A stretch of DNA of 64,000 nucleotides from Caballeronia mineralivorans PML1(12) (GCF_001028175.1 NZ_AEJF01000165.1:1-64000); one strand, 5' to 3'; shown: positions 52,381-62,146, counted from the first letter of the stretch. Notes: generated by a model from the letters alone, not told the origin. Numbers and translations are program-made.

Positions 52381-53718
52381 TTACAGCACGTAGCGCGACA
52401 AATCCTCGTCTTCTGCGACGTCATTCAACGCTTTATCGACGTAAGCCGCATCGATTTTCACCGGCTGTCCCGTGTGATTGCCCGCAGCGAACGACACTTC
52501 CTCGAGCAACTTTTCGATCACGGTATAAAGCCGCCGCGCACCGATATTCTCGGTTTTCTCATTCACCGAAAACGCGATCTCGGCCATTCTGCGAATACCG
52601 TCCGTGCTGAAATCGAGCTGCACGTCTTCGGTTGCCAGAAGCGCCGTGTACTGCTTCACGAGGCTCGCGTCGGTCGTGTTCAAAATGGACTCGAAGTCCT
52701 CTACCGACAGCGAATCCAGCTCCACACGAATTGGAAAACGCCCTTGAAGCTCGGGGATCAGATCGCTCGGCTTGGCCAGATGGAACGCGCCACTCGCGAT
52801 AAACAGGATGTGATCGGTCTTGATCATCCCGTATTTCGTATTGATGGTGGTGCCCTCCACGAGCGGCAGCAGGTCGCGCTGCACGCCGGCCCGCGACACT
52901 TCCGCGCCGCCCATCTCGCTGCGTGAAGCGATCTTGTCGATCTCATCCAGAAACACGATGCCGTTCTGCTCGACGTTCTGAATCGCCTTCGTCTTGACCT
53001 CTTCGTCGTTGAGCAGCTTGCCCGCTTCTTCGTCGGTGAGCAGCTTCAGCGCTTCCTTGACCTTCACCTTGCGCTGTGTCTTCTTGCCGCCGCCGATATT
53101 AGCGAACATCGAACGGATCTGGTCGGTCATTTCCTCCATGCCCGGCGGCCCCATGATGTCCATGCTCGCTTGCGGCGCTTCGATGTCGATTTCCACTTCC
53201 TTGTCGTCGAGCAGACCTTCGCGCAGGCGCTTGCGAAACGTCTGGCGCGTGCTGTTCTGGCTGTCGTCGTGCGTGTCGGCGGCACCGAAACCAACCGGCC
53301 GCGCGCTCGGCAGCAAGATGTCCAGGATCCGGTCTTCGGCGCGATCGATGGCCCGCGAACGCACTTTGCGCATCTCGCTTTCACGCGTCTGCTTGATCGA
53401 AATTTCGATCAGGTCACGCACGATGCTATCTACATCGCGACCCACGTAGCCGACCTCGGTGAACTTCGTCGCCTCGATCTTGATGAACGGCGCGTCGGCG
53501 AGTTTTGCCAGCCGGCGTGCGATTTCCGTCTTGCCGACACCGGTCGGTCCGATCATCAGGATGTTCTTCGGCGTGATTTCCTGACGCAACGGCTCGGCAA
53601 CCTGCTGGCGCCGCCACCGGTTACGCAACGCCACGGCGACGGCTTTTTTCGCGCGGCCCTGGCCGATGATGTGTTTATCGAGTTCCGAGACGATCTCGGC
53701 GGGAGTCATGGTGGTCAT
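52381..53718 (-). CDS. hslU: HslU ATPase subunit of the HslVU protease
   Basis: A 445-residue AAA+ unfoldase that feeds proteins to HslV. Walker A is GPTGVGKTEIARRLAKLA near residue 57, the Walker B IVFLDEIDKIASR near residue 250, and the C-terminal sensor 2 region is present with the conserved terminal Leu-rich tail that docks in HslV (SRYVL). The I-domain is of typical length. It lies 43 bp downstream of hslV and shares its operon. Confidence 0.98.
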   Translation of the reverse strand: MTTMTPAEIVSELDKHIIGQGRAKKAVAVALRNRWRRQQVAEPLRQEITPKNILMIGPTGVGKTEIARRLAKLADAPFIKIEATKFTEVGYVGRDVDSIVRDLIEISIKQTRESEMRKVRSRAIDRAEDRILDILLPSARPVGFGAADTHDDSQNSTRQTFRKRLREGLLDDKEVEIDIEAPQASMDIMGPPGMEEMTDQIRSMFANIGGGKKTQRKVKVKEALKLLTDEEAGKLLNDEEVKTKAIQNVEQNGIVFLDEIDKIASRSEMGGAEVSRAGVQRDLLPLVEGTTINTKYGMIKTDHILFIASGAFHLAKPSDLIPELQGRFPIRVELDSLSVEDFESILNTTDASLVKQYTALLATEDVQLDFSTDGIRRMAEIAFSVNEKTENIGARRLYTVIEKLLEEVSFAAGNHTGQPVKIDAAYVDKALNDVAEDEDLSRYVL

Positions 53719-53761
53719 CGTTGGTCCTTGTCCTGTGCTCGCGAAGACGCGAAAGCGCGTG

Positions 53762-54298
53762 TTACTCGATCGTCTCGATGACGCGATTGTGGTTCGTATA
53801 AATGCACATATCGCCCGCGATGGTCAGTGCCTTTTCGACGATATCGCGTGGCGAGAGTTCGGTGTTTTCGGCGAGCGCCTGAGCCGCGGCCTGGGCATAC
53901 GCGCCGCCCGAACCGATCGCGCAAATACCGTTTTCCGGGTCGAGCACGTCGCCGTTACCGGTGATCACGAGCGTGGTTTGCGCGTCGGCGGCAATCAGCA
54001 TGGCTTCCAGCCGGCGCAGCATGCGGTCCGTGCGCCAGTCTTTCGCGAGCTCGACGGCGGCGCGCGTCAGATTGCCCTGATGCTTTTCCAGCTTCGCTTC
54101 GAAACGGTCGAGCAGCGAAAACGCGTCGGCCGTGCCGCCCGCAAAACCAACCAGCACCTTGCCGCCGTAGATGCGACGCACTTTTTTCGCGCCGCCTTTC
54201 ATGACGATATTGCCGAGCGTAACCTGGCCGTCGCCGCCGAGGGCGACCTTGTCGCCGCGTCGCACGGAGACGATGGTCGTGCCGTGAAATTGTTCCAT
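53762..54298 (-). CDS. hslV: HslV peptidase subunit
   Basis: A 178-residue proteasome-like threonine peptidase. The mature N-terminus is the Thr-Thr of HGTTIVSVRRGDKVALGGDGQ (positions 6-7 of the precursor), with the catalytic Lys in the GGAKKVRR region and GSGGAYAQAAAQAL. The ATG at 54298 gives a five-residue propeptide as usual; the longer frame is non-conserved. It pairs with hslU downstream. A terminator upstream separates the pair from dksA. Confidence 0.97.
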   Translation of the reverse strand: MEQFHGTTIVSVRRGDKVALGGDGQVTLGNIVMKGGAKKVRRIYGGKVLVGFAGGTADAFSLLDRFEAKLEKHQGNLTRAAVELAKDWRTDRMLRRLEAMLIAADAQTTLVITGNGDVLDPENGICAIGSGGAYAQAAAQALAENTELSPRDIVEKALTIAGDMCIYTNHNRVIETIE

Positions 54299-54578
54299 GT
54301 GCATTCCTTTGAAAGCGGAGTGGGCGCGGCCGCCGGTTGACCGGTGTGCCGCCGCGCCGCGGGGAATCCTTTGGAAGCGCGAAGAGCATGGGTGCGCTGC
54401 CAATGTGCGCTCGAACCGACTCTTGTCACGCCCGCGCTACGAGAGCGCGCCCAGTGCATTTTAGGGCGCTGCGGAATTTATCAAGACGCTTCTTGCGGCA
54501 TCTTGTGCGCGATGGCGTTTGCGGCTCGCCCGCCTTGCCGAATAAGCCTTGCCGGGCTCGAAAACGGTGCACAAAAAC

Positions 54579-54609
54579 AAAAAGGCACACGTTTTTCGTG
54601 TGCCTTTTT
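54579..54609. terminator. Terminator between dksA and hslV
   Basis: A 13-bp perfect stem (AAAAAGGCACACG / CGTGTGCCTTTTT) with a TTTTT loop. A-runs and T-runs on either side allow it to work in both directions. It stops dksA transcription before hslV. Confidence 0.9.
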
Positions 54610-54703
54610 GTGCTTTCAAGTGTTTTCCAGTCTTTTCGATACAAATCCCGGCCGGCAGGTTTCCCGCCGCGACCTGAGCCGCAGCGTACGCTGCACCGGC
54701 GGA

Positions 54704-55123
54704 TCAGTCGCCGAAAAGCTTCTGACGCAATTCCCGTCGTTCCTGCGCTTCGAGCGACAGCGTGGCCGTCGGACGCGCGATCAGGCGGGGAATGCCGATC
54801 GGCTCGCCCGTTTCCTCGCACCAGCCGTAATCGCCGGACTCGATCCGCGCAAGCGACTGCTGCACTTTCTTCAGCAGCTTGCGTTCGCGGTCACGCGTGC
54901 GCAGTTCGAGGGCGTGTTCTTCCTCGATCGTCGCGCGATCCGCCGGGTCCGGAACGATGACGGTTTCCCGCAGGTTTTCCGTCGTCTGGCCCGCATTCTT
55001 GAGAATGTCGGCCTGCAACTGTTCCAGTCGGACCCTGAAGAACGCGAGTTGATCCTCGTTCATGTAATCCTTGTCGGCCATCTTCAGGATTTCGTCTTCG
55101 GTCAACAATCGTTTCGTCGTCAT
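54704..55123 (-). CDS. dksA: DksA-type transcription factor lacking the four-Cys zinc finger
   Basis: A 139-residue DksA that binds the RNA polymerase secondary channel and potentiates ppGpp. The N-terminal coiled-coil with the acidic tip DPADRATIEEEHALELR is present, and the zinc-finger region reads GWCEETGEPIGIPRLIARPT followed by SLEAQERRE. Only one of the four Cys ligands remains, so no zinc finger can form in the usual way. Such Cys-poor DksA forms occur as paralogues in several proteobacteria. It is a single gene, with a long 690-bp region upstream. Confidence 0.93.
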   Translation of the reverse strand: MTTKRLLTEDEILKMADKDYMNEDQLAFFRVRLEQLQADILKNAGQTTENLRETVIVPDPADRATIEEEHALELRTRDRERKLLKKVQQSLARIESGDYGWCEETGEPIGIPRLIARPTATLSLEAQERRELRQKLFGD

Positions 55124-55811
55124 CTGGCTTGCTTCTTCAATGTGGGGCGATGTCGTTCGCCATCTTCGCGGTCGCTCGCCGCGCTCGCCGCCGCCGTCGT
55201 TCGGGTTACCCGCACTTCAGCGATACTCGCCAACAACTACTGCATGCACTTACTACGCTAAAACGGGCTGCGATTCTCGTGGCGCTGGATGGCGCCACGC
55301 GGGGCCGATGCATCTGGACTGATTCCTCAGGATCGATTTTCAAGCGAATCGGCCAGTGCTCGATGTTCGGAACAACACCTTACTTTTCACTTCCACTCCC
55401 TCGTACGGCTTGCGCAACAACGGTGGGAGCGCTTTCCAGTACCACTCGCGCCGGGCACTATAGCCAAGGCGGGACGGTTTCCCGGCTTCTCCAGTGGGGC
55501 TGTATTGTAACTGAATCGCAAATGCGTACTACACCTGAGCAAAACACTGGCGCAATTCGTTCGTTATCTCAAAAATATAACGCGCTGACGTTTAAAAAGC
55601 GATGGTTCTTGGTGGGCGCGAACACATATTGCAACGACGTCCATCGCGAAAAGCGCTGGCTCCTGCAAGCGCAGCGATTTTAGCCTTGCCGATGTGTCGC
55701 ATTGGTTGCGCTGCAGGAGAGAAATAGCGAGAAGTGTGCCAAAACTGAGGCTTTCGGAAGGCGAGAGCGGCGCGACGCCGTATGACGGCTTCGCGCTTTC
55801 TATTTCCTCGA
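55124..55811. other. Intergenic region between dksA and the CobW gene
   Basis: About 690 bp. Open frames here lack ribosome-binding sites and show no conserved features, including the one reaching 184 codons on the plus strand. The stretch probably contains the dksA promoter and regulatory DNA. No hairpin with a T-run was noticed. Confidence 0.4.
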
Positions 55812-56891
55812 TCAGACCAGGCAGGCGGTCAACCCGTCGACGATCAAATCCTGCGGCAGTTCGATACCGATGAACACCATCTTGCTGTTCTTCTTCTCGA
55901 TCGGCTGCCACTTGGCCGCAAGATCACTGCCCATCATCTGATGCACGCCCTGGAACACGACCTTGCGATCGACGCCCTTCATATAAAGCACGCCCTTGTA
56001 GCGCAGCAGGCGTTCGCCGTAGATCTGCAAGATGCCGCCCAGGAAGTCCTCGAGCCGGTTGGGATCGAAGGCGCGCTCGCTGCGGAATACGAACGACTTG
56101 ATCTTGTCGTCGTGGTGCGCGTGATGGTGATTCGCGTGACCATGCTCGTGGTCATGGCTGTGATCGTGGCCGCAGGTGGCGTGGTCGTGATCGTCGTCGT
56201 GGTCGTGCCCGGCGTGGTCGTCGTCATGCGCGTGGTCGTCTTCGGCCAGGAAATCCGGGTCGATCTCAAGCTTCGAGTTCAGATTGAAGCCGCGCAGATC
56301 GAAGATTTCCTTGATGTCCGCTTCGCCGAAATTCACCACTTTGATCGCGGCGCGCGGGTTCATGTGAATCAACCGGTGCTTGAGCGCGTCGAGTGCTGCG
56401 GCGTCGACCAGATCGGACTTGGTGATAAACAGCCGGTCTGCAAAACCCACCTGGCGCTGCACGACTTCGTGCTCGTCGAGCTGATGATTGGCGTGCTTGG
56501 CATCGACCAGCGTGATGATGGCGTCGAGCAAGAATTCGTCGGCGATAGTGTTGTCCATGAAGAACGTCTGCGCGACCGGGCCAGGATTCGCGAGGCCGGT
56601 TGTTTCGATCACCACACGGTCGAAGTTCAGGGTGCCGGCCTTCTTGCGCTCAGCGAGATCTTCCAGCGCGCGCGCCAGATCGCCGCGGATCGTGCAGCAG
56701 ATGCAGCCGTTGCTCATCTGGATGATCTGCTCGTTCGTTTCCTGGACGAGGATCTCGTTGTCGATATTCTCTTCGCCGAACTCGTTCTCGATCACGGCGA
56801 TCTTCATGCCGTGCTTGTCGTTCAGGATGCGCTTGAGCAACGTGGTTTTGCCGCTGCCCAGAAAGCCGGTCAGGATGGTAACGGGAATCAT
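55812..56891 (-). CDS. CobW/ZNG1-type GTPase with His-rich metal-binding loop
   Basis: A 359-residue metallochaperone GTPase. Walker A TGFLGSGKTTLLKR is near residue 8, the CxCC metal site is SNGCICCTIRGDL, and the guanine motif is ITKSDLVDAAA. A loop at about residues 220-265 holds some twenty His and Asp residues, typical of zinc-binding CobW proteins. The C-terminal CobW_C domain follows. The ATG at 56891 gives the usual MIPVTILTGFLGSGK start. It is likely to move zinc or a related metal to client enzymes. No Zur-like operator was recognised in the 200 bp upstream. Confidence 0.92.
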   Translation of the reverse strand: MIPVTILTGFLGSGKTTLLKRILNDKHGMKIAVIENEFGEENIDNEILVQETNEQIIQMSNGCICCTIRGDLARALEDLAERKKAGTLNFDRVVIETTGLANPGPVAQTFFMDNTIADEFLLDAIITLVDAKHANHQLDEHEVVQRQVGFADRLFITKSDLVDAAALDALKHRLIHMNPRAAIKVVNFGEADIKEIFDLRGFNLNSKLEIDPDFLAEDDHAHDDDHAGHDHDDDHDHATCGHDHSHDHEHGHANHHHAHHDDKIKSFVFRSERAFDPNRLEDFLGGILQIYGERLLRYKGVLYMKGVDRKVVFQGVHQMMGSDLAAKWQPIEKKNSKMVFIGIELPQDLIVDGLTACLV

Positions 56892-57088
56892 GGTGGTCGC
56901 CCTGTTCTTTAAAGTCGAAGGATCGTGCTGCATGTTTTCGGGCTGCAGGCTTTATCCGCGCTGCCTGCGCTGCGCTCGAAAACACGCGGTCGGTCGATTA
57001 TTGAAACATATTTGTCAAGCGGGCGCTCTCTACGCCCCTGAACTACGCCCCTGAGCGTGCGCTGTCCGAAACGCTCAACTATGGGCGA

Positions 57089-58291
57089 TCACGCGATTTG
57101 CAACAATAGGCCTTTCAGGTATTCCCCTTCGGGAAACGCGGTCAACAGCGGGTGATCGACGCCCGCGCCGAGCCGCTTCAGGATACGTGCGTCGACTTTT
57201 GCGTCAGCCGCGGCGCCCGCCACGATCTTCTGGAACAAATCGGCGTCGATGGCACCCGAGCACGAATAGGTGAACAACAAGCCGCCCGGGCGCAGCAGCT
57301 TGAAGCCCGTCAGGTTGATGTCCTTGTAGGCACGCGCGGCACGGTCCACGTGTTCACGGGAAGGCGCGAACTTCGGCGGATCGAGCACGATCAGGTCGAA
57401 GCGTTCACCTTCTTCATGCAAGCGGCGCAAGGTCTTGAACGCGTCGGCGTCGAGCCACTCGGCGCGTTGGGGATCGAAACCGTTCGCGGTGACGTTTTGC
57501 TGGGCGAGCGCGAGCGCGTCGCCGGAAGAATCGATCGACACCACGCGTTTCGCGCCGCCTTTTAATGCAGCGAGCGAAAAACCGCCCGTATAGCAAAAAC
57601 AGTTGAGCACGTCGCGGTCGTTGGAGTATTGACGCACGAGCGCGCGGTTATCGCGCTGATCGACGTAGAAGCCGGTTTTATGACCCCGTTCGACGTCGAT
57701 GTGATAACGCACGCCGCCTTCATTCGCGATCAGGGTGGCCGGCGGCGGATCGCCTGCCAGTACGCCCGTGAGCGGTTCGAGGCCTTCCTTCTGTCGAATC
57801 GACACGTCCGAGCGCTCATACACGTTCGGGCAACCGGTCGCGCCGATCAGCGCCAGCACGATCGCTTCTTTCCAGTGTTCCACGCCGGTCGCCATGAACT
57901 GGCAGACCAGTTGGCCGCGCGCGCTTTCATCGTCCGCGATGTAGTAATCGACGATCAAGCCCGGCAGCCCGTCCGCCTCGCCGAAAATCAGGCGGGTGGC
58001 GCCGGTATCGCGCACCATCGTTTGCCGATGCGCGATCGCCCGCTGCACGCGCCGCTTGAAAAACGCGTGATCGACGGGTTCTGTTTCGTCGAAGCTCCAG
58101 ACGCGGGCGCGAATCTGCGACACCGGGCTGTACGACGCGCGCGCCAGAAAGCGGCCATCGTGGGCGCGAATCAGCACAGTTGCACCGGGCGCGGGTTTGC
58201 CTTCCACGTGTTCGATTGCGTTCGCATAGATCCACGGATGGCGGCGCGCGAGCGACTTGTCTTTCGCCGGTTTCAGCGTGATGGTGTTCAT
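57089..58291 (-). CDS. RlmI-like class I SAM rRNA methyltransferase
   Basis: A 400-residue protein with an N-terminal PUA domain (TLKPAKDKSLARRHPWIYANA, residues 1-75) and a class I methyltransferase domain with NCFCYTGGFSLAALKGGAKR near residue 230 and the catalytic Pro-Pro-Lys of LDPPKFAPSREHVD. The family includes RlmI (m5C1962 of 23S rRNA) and YccW-like proteins. Conserved YKDINLTGFKLLRPGG is present. It is next to the CobW gene and xerC in the conserved Burkholderiaceae block. The 187-bp gap before xerC shows no other gene. Confidence 0.9.
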   Translation of the reverse strand: MNTITLKPAKDKSLARRHPWIYANAIEHVEGKPAPGATVLIRAHDGRFLARASYSPVSQIRARVWSFDETEPVDHAFFKRRVQRAIAHRQTMVRDTGATRLIFGEADGLPGLIVDYYIADDESARGQLVCQFMATGVEHWKEAIVLALIGATGCPNVYERSDVSIRQKEGLEPLTGVLAGDPPPATLIANEGGVRYHIDVERGHKTGFYVDQRDNRALVRQYSNDRDVLNCFCYTGGFSLAALKGGAKRVVSIDSSGDALALAQQNVTANGFDPQRAEWLDADAFKTLRRLHEEGERFDLIVLDPPKFAPSREHVDRAARAYKDINLTGFKLLRPGGLLFTYSCSGAIDADLFQKIVAGAAADAKVDARILKRLGAGVDHPLLTAFPEGEYLKGLLLQIA

Positions 58292-58478
58292 TCGGGTCTT
58301 CGGTGAAAGCGCTGACTAACTACTGGAAAGTGCATGCTTTGGAGGTTTCGGGCCGCGTTTTTATGAGCGCTGAGCTAGCTTGGCCGCGACGCCGGTTTCA
58401 CGGCGCGTTGGCTGCGGCTTTTAATACGGCGATGCGCCCGCGAAAATGCGGCATCGGGTTGCTTGCAGCCATGACCGT

Positions 58479-59399
58479 TTAGTCGCGTTTTTTGGCGCGT
58501 GGATGCGCCTGATCGTAGACGCGAGCAAGATGCTGGAAATCCAGCGACGTATAAACCTGCGTGGCCGTGATACTGGCGTGGCCGAGCAGTTCCTGCACGG
58601 CTCGAAGGTCGCCACTGGATTGCAGCACATGCGTGGCGAATGAATGGCGCAAGACGTGCGGATGCACATTCGACGGCACGCCGGCCAGCAACGCCATGCG
58701 TTTCACGCGTTCACGCACCACATTCGGTGACATCCGGTTGCCGCGCACCGACAGAAACAGCGCGTGCGGATCGTTTTTCACGAACTGCCCGCGCACCTCG
58801 ATCCACGCGCGCAACGCGGTAATGGCTTTACTGCCCACGGGCACAGAGCGCCGCCGATTTCCCTTGCCGAGCACATTGACTTCGGTGCTGGCGAGATCGA
58901 GCCAGCCGGCCGACGCATAACCTTCGGATTGCACGAAATGCACGTCCAGCCCGACCAGTTCGGCGAGCCGCAAGCCCGACGAATAAAACAGTTCGAGTAT
59001 GGCGTGGTCACGAAGCGCTTCGGGCGTGCCGGCCTGGGGCGCTTCCATCAGCGCGTTGGCGTCGTCCACGGAAAGCGCCTTGGGGAGGGACTTCGCGCGT
59101 TTGGGCGCACGCACGGTCGCGACCGGATTGGCCTGCATCTCAACGTGTTCCGCGTGCCATCGATAAAACGCCCGCCAAGCCGATAACCGATGTGCAATGG
59201 AACGCGCCGACAACCCGCCGCCGTGAGCGCGTGCCACGGCGCCGCGCATGTCGGCGGCAGTCAGCGATTCCAGCGCGCGGCCGTTGGCCAGCTTCTTCAA
59301 CTCGTCGAGTTCATGCGTATAGCCGCGCAGCGTGTGTTCCGATAGGCGCCGCTCGTGCTCGAGCATCGACAGATAGGCGGGTATCGGATCGTCGGTCAT
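58479..59399 (-). CDS. xerC: Tyrosine recombinase XerC
   Basis: A 306-residue recombinase that, with XerD, resolves chromosome dimers at dif. The core-binding domain (residues 1-95) is followed by the catalytic domain with Arg in YSSGLRLAELVG, HxxR in HVLRHSFATHVLQ, and the final His and Tyr in LGHASITATQVYTSLD. The ATG at 59399 gives MTDDPIPAYLSML; the longer frame adds non-conserved sequence. The upstream DUF484 stop lies one base away, so the two genes are tightly linked (DUF484-xerC). The Tyr nucleophile is intact. Confidence 0.95.
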   Translation of the reverse strand: MTDDPIPAYLSMLEHERRLSEHTLRGYTHELDELKKLANGRALESLTAADMRGAVARAHGGGLSARSIAHRLSAWRAFYRWHAEHVEMQANPVATVRAPKRAKSLPKALSVDDANALMEAPQAGTPEALRDHAILELFYSSGLRLAELVGLDVHFVQSEGYASAGWLDLASTEVNVLGKGNRRRSVPVGSKAITALRAWIEVRGQFVKNDPHALFLSVRGNRMSPNVVRERVKRMALLAGVPSNVHPHVLRHSFATHVLQSSGDLRAVQELLGHASITATQVYTSLDFQHLARVYDQAHPRAKKRD

Positions 59400-59400
59400 G

Positions 59401-60135
59401 TCAGTGGGGCAACAAGCGGCTGAGCGCGGCGCTGGCAAGCGTGGCGATCTGCGTGAGGAAATCGGTCGCCATGCCTTCGTGGAACCGGCGTGGATCGGGT
59501 GACCCCATGACCAGCAAGCCGAACGCGGGCGCTTCGGGACCCGCCGCCGGATCGCGCAGCGCGAGCAGCGCGATGGATTCGGTGGTGTTCGCGGTATCGA
59601 CGACACCATCCGTTGTAGCCGATGCCACCGACACTGAACTCGCCGATGTCAGCCACTGAGCCGCCTCGAAGCCGGTATTCTGCCCGCAATACGGCGTGGT
59701 CAGGCTGGTCGTGAAGGAGCGCACTTCCTCGCTCGTGGTCCGCGCGAACTCGGCTTGCGCGTAAGGCTCCGCGACATCCCACACCCGCAACGCAGCTTGC
59801 GGTACCTCAAAGATTTCACACAGACCAGCGGGAATCGTCTTCGGCAGGGCGTGCGGATCGCGCTCGGACATCACGCGAATTGTCCATCGATGAAACTTTG
59901 CGGCAATGCTGTCGTTCTCATGCCCATAGCGCAGCAATTCGGCCAGCCTGCGTTCGATCTGCTTGTTTTTGTCGCGCAGCATTTGCATCTGCCGTTCTTG
60001 CAGTGACACCGCCGACTTGCCATGCGGATTGGACAGCCGGATGGCGCCCAGCAATTCGGCGTGCTCGGCAAAGAAATCCGGGTTGGCGATCAGGTATTCG
60101 GCGACTTCACGTTCGTTCATGGTATCGGGCAGCAT
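59401..60135 (-). CDS. DUF484 GAF-like protein
   Basis: A 244-residue protein of the DUF484 family, which is regularly found between dapF and xerC. The N-terminal part (MNEREVAEYLIANPDFFAEH) is the family signature, followed by a coiled-coil segment (residues 45-75) and a GAF-like domain to the end. Function is unknown, possibly a sensor or scaffold. Its stop lies one base before the xerC ATG and its start is 14 bp from the dapF stop, supporting a dapF-DUF484-xerC transcript. Confidence 0.88.
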   Translation of the reverse strand: MLPDTMNEREVAEYLIANPDFFAEHAELLGAIRLSNPHGKSAVSLQERQMQMLRDKNKQIERRLAELLRYGHENDSIAAKFHRWTIRVMSERDPHALPKTIPAGLCEIFEVPQAALRVWDVAEPYAQAEFARTTSEEVRSFTTSLTTPYCGQNTGFEAAQWLTSASSVSVASATTDGVVDTANTTESIALLALRDPAAGPEAPAFGLLVMGSPDPRRFHEGMATDFLTQIATLASAALSRLLPH

Positions 60136-60149
60136 CGGGTTCCTGACAG

Positions 60150-61034
60150 TCAGTCGGCGTTGGCGAGTGTGGGATCAAGCTCGATCTCGCCTTCGAATAC
60201 GGTGGTGGCGGGGCCAGCCATATAGAGCGGGGCCGCGGGGTCATGCGCGCCATCCCACGCAATGGTCAGCACGCCGCCATGAGCCTGAACCTGCACTGGC
60301 GAGTCGAGCAGGCCACGCCGGATGCCCGCCGCGACCGCGGCGCACGCACCCGTGCCGCATGCAAGCGTTTCGCCCGCGCCACGTTCGAAGACGCGCAGCT
60401 TTACCGCGCCACGGTTCACGATCTGCATGAAACCCGCGTTCACCCGCTTCGGAAAGCGCGCGTGATGTTCGATCACCGGCCCTTCAGTGAGCACCGGCGC
60501 ATTTTCCACGTCGGCCACTATCTGAACGGCGTGCGGATTGCCCATTGATACCGCCGACACCCAGCGTGTTTCACCCTGCATGTCGAGCGGCCAGAGCGTG
60601 TCGGCGCCTTCGGTGCGGCCTTGCAGCCCTTCGGAATTGAACGGTACCAGGGCGGGTTCGAACTCCGGACGGCCCATGTCGACCACTACGTCGCCATTCT
60701 CCTGCATGCTCAGCACGATCACGCCTTGCTGCACCTGTACCCGAACGCTCATCTTGCTGGTGAGGCCCCGGTCGCGCACGAACTTCACGAAGCAGCGCGC
60801 ACCGTTGCCGCAGTGTTCCACTTCGCCTCCGTCGCAATTGAAGATGCGATATTTGAAATCAACGCCTTCGATATCCGGTTTTTCGACCAGCAGCAACTGA
60901 TCCGCGCCCACGCCGAAGTGTCGGTCCGCGAGTGCGCGCACTTGGGCTCCATTCAGCGAGAGCGGTTTGGAGTAGCCGTCGAGCACGACAAAGTCGTTGC
61001 CCGCGCCGTGCATTTTGGTGAATTCGAGTTTCAT
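60150..61034 (-). CDS. dapF: Diaminopimelate epimerase
   Basis: A 294-residue epimerase converting LL- to meso-diaminopimelate for lysine and peptidoglycan. The paired catalytic cysteines are in HCGNGARCFVKF (near residue 77) and ACGTGACAAVAAGI (near residue 220). The start KLEFTKMHGAGNDFVVLDG is typical. The ATG at 61034 is chosen; the upstream ATG at 61067 adds eleven non-conserved residues. Downstream genes DUF484 and xerC are in the same order as in related genomes. Confidence 0.97.
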   Translation of the reverse strand: MKLEFTKMHGAGNDFVVLDGYSKPLSLNGAQVRALADRHFGVGADQLLLVEKPDIEGVDFKYRIFNCDGGEVEHCGNGARCFVKFVRDRGLTSKMSVRVQVQQGVIVLSMQENGDVVVDMGRPEFEPALVPFNSEGLQGRTEGADTLWPLDMQGETRWVSAVSMGNPHAVQIVADVENAPVLTEGPVIEHHARFPKRVNAGFMQIVNRGAVKLRVFERGAGETLACGTGACAAVAAGIRRGLLDSPVQVQAHGGVLTIAWDGAHDPAAPLYMAGPATTVFEGEIELDPTLANAD

Positions 61035-61131
61035 GGCGCTATTGTAAGTGACACGCAGCGACGGCATGCACTAGACCGAATGGAGCATGAGCCCGGTTTT
61101 GTGCAGCCATCGCCCGTTGTTTCCCGGATAC

Positions 61132-62016
61132 TCAATAAAAGCTCGGTTCGCCCGGTGGCCGCGTCTTGAAGCGCTTGTGCACCCAGTAATACTGTTCCGG
61201 CATGAGGCGAACCTGCTCTTCGAGGAACGCGTTCATGCGGCGGGCGTCGGCTGCATCGTCACCGGTCGGATAGTTGTTCCAGGGCTTGAACACCTTCAGC
61301 CGGTAACCTTTGTAGTTCGGCAGCACTTCGCCCACGAACGGCATGATTTGCGCGTGCCCGGTTTTCGCCAGACGGCCGACAGCTGTCAGCGTGCACGCTT
61401 CCACGCCGAAGAACGGCACGAAGGTGGAGTTGCGCATGCCGTAGTCCATGTCTGCGCCGAGCATGACCGGCTTGCGGTCGCGCAGCCAGCGCAGCACAAT
61501 GCGCGCGCTGTCCGCGCGGCTCGCCATTTCGGCGTCGAAACGGCCGCGCTGCTTCTTCGCTATGTCGTCAAGCGTCTTGTTCGACATCGGTTGATAGAGC
61601 GACCCGCAGGGTCGGTGCAGCGAGTAGTTGATCCACACCGAAGCGGCCTCGATCGCGACGAAGTGAAAGCCGAGCAGCAACGTGGGCGGCATGTCGGGAT
61701 CGAGGAGATCGACTTCGCTGTCCACCTGGATCAGCTTTTCGAGCTTCTTCGCCGAGCCGAACCATTGCACGCTGCGCTCCACGTAACTGCGGATCGCGTG
61801 GCGGAAATGCTTCTGTGCGACTTCCTTGCGGCGCTGGGGCGTCCACTCGGGGAAACACAGGCTGAGATTGATATGCACGATTCGTTTGCGATGGCTCGGG
61901 ACTTGATAAAGCAGCCAGCCGAGGCCGTCGCCGAAACGTGCCGTGATGCCGTAGGGAATGAGGGCGAGCAGCTTAAGGAAACCCACCGCGAGCGCGACAC
62001 CTATGCGACCTAACAT
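61132..62016 (-). CDS. LpxL/HtrB-family lipid A acyltransferase
   Basis: A 294-residue inner-membrane acyltransferase that adds secondary acyl chains to lipid A. One N-terminal membrane segment (residues 5-25) precedes the catalytic motif LLLGFHFVAIEAASVW (H-X4-E), and the substrate region GSLYQPMSNKTLD and YWVHKRFKTRPPGE at the C-terminus are conserved. Whether it acts as LpxL, LpxM or another paralogue cannot be decided from one sequence. It lies just upstream of dapF on the same strand and diverges from metK. Confidence 0.9.
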   Translation of the reverse strand: MLGRIGVALAVGFLKLLALIPYGITARFGDGLGWLLYQVPSHRKRIVHINLSLCFPEWTPQRRKEVAQKHFRHAIRSYVERSVQWFGSAKKLEKLIQVDSEVDLLDPDMPPTLLLGFHFVAIEAASVWINYSLHRPCGSLYQPMSNKTLDDIAKKQRGRFDAEMASRADSARIVLRWLRDRKPVMLGADMDYGMRNSTFVPFFGVEACTLTAVGRLAKTGHAQIMPFVGEVLPNYKGYRLKVFKPWNNYPTGDDAADARRMNAFLEEQVRLMPEQYYWVHKRFKTRPPGEPSFY

Positions 62017-62135
62017 GAGGCGCTCCGGAAGGCGGGGTTTCGATTGTGCCGGGGAGCGCTCCCGGCATGACGTGGGTGAGGGTATTTCTTGATTGGCGGC
62101 AAACGTTCAGCTCTGTGACAAAAGTGAGAAGCCGC

Positions 62136-62141
62136 TATAAT
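62136..62141 (+). promoter_or_regulatory. metK -10 box
   Basis: A perfect TATAAT with GTGACA 15 bp upstream (62115-62120), about 160 bases before the metK start codon. A transcription start near 62148 would give a leader of roughly 150 nt that carries the paired segments described at 62147-62300. Confidence 0.6.
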
Positions 62142-62146
62142 AAAAC

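Noticed and set aside
55129..55683. A 184-codon plus-strand open frame upstream of dksA
   Set aside because: No ribosome-binding site, no conserved segment and an Arg-rich, mixed composition. It fits chance openness of a GC-rich intergenic region.
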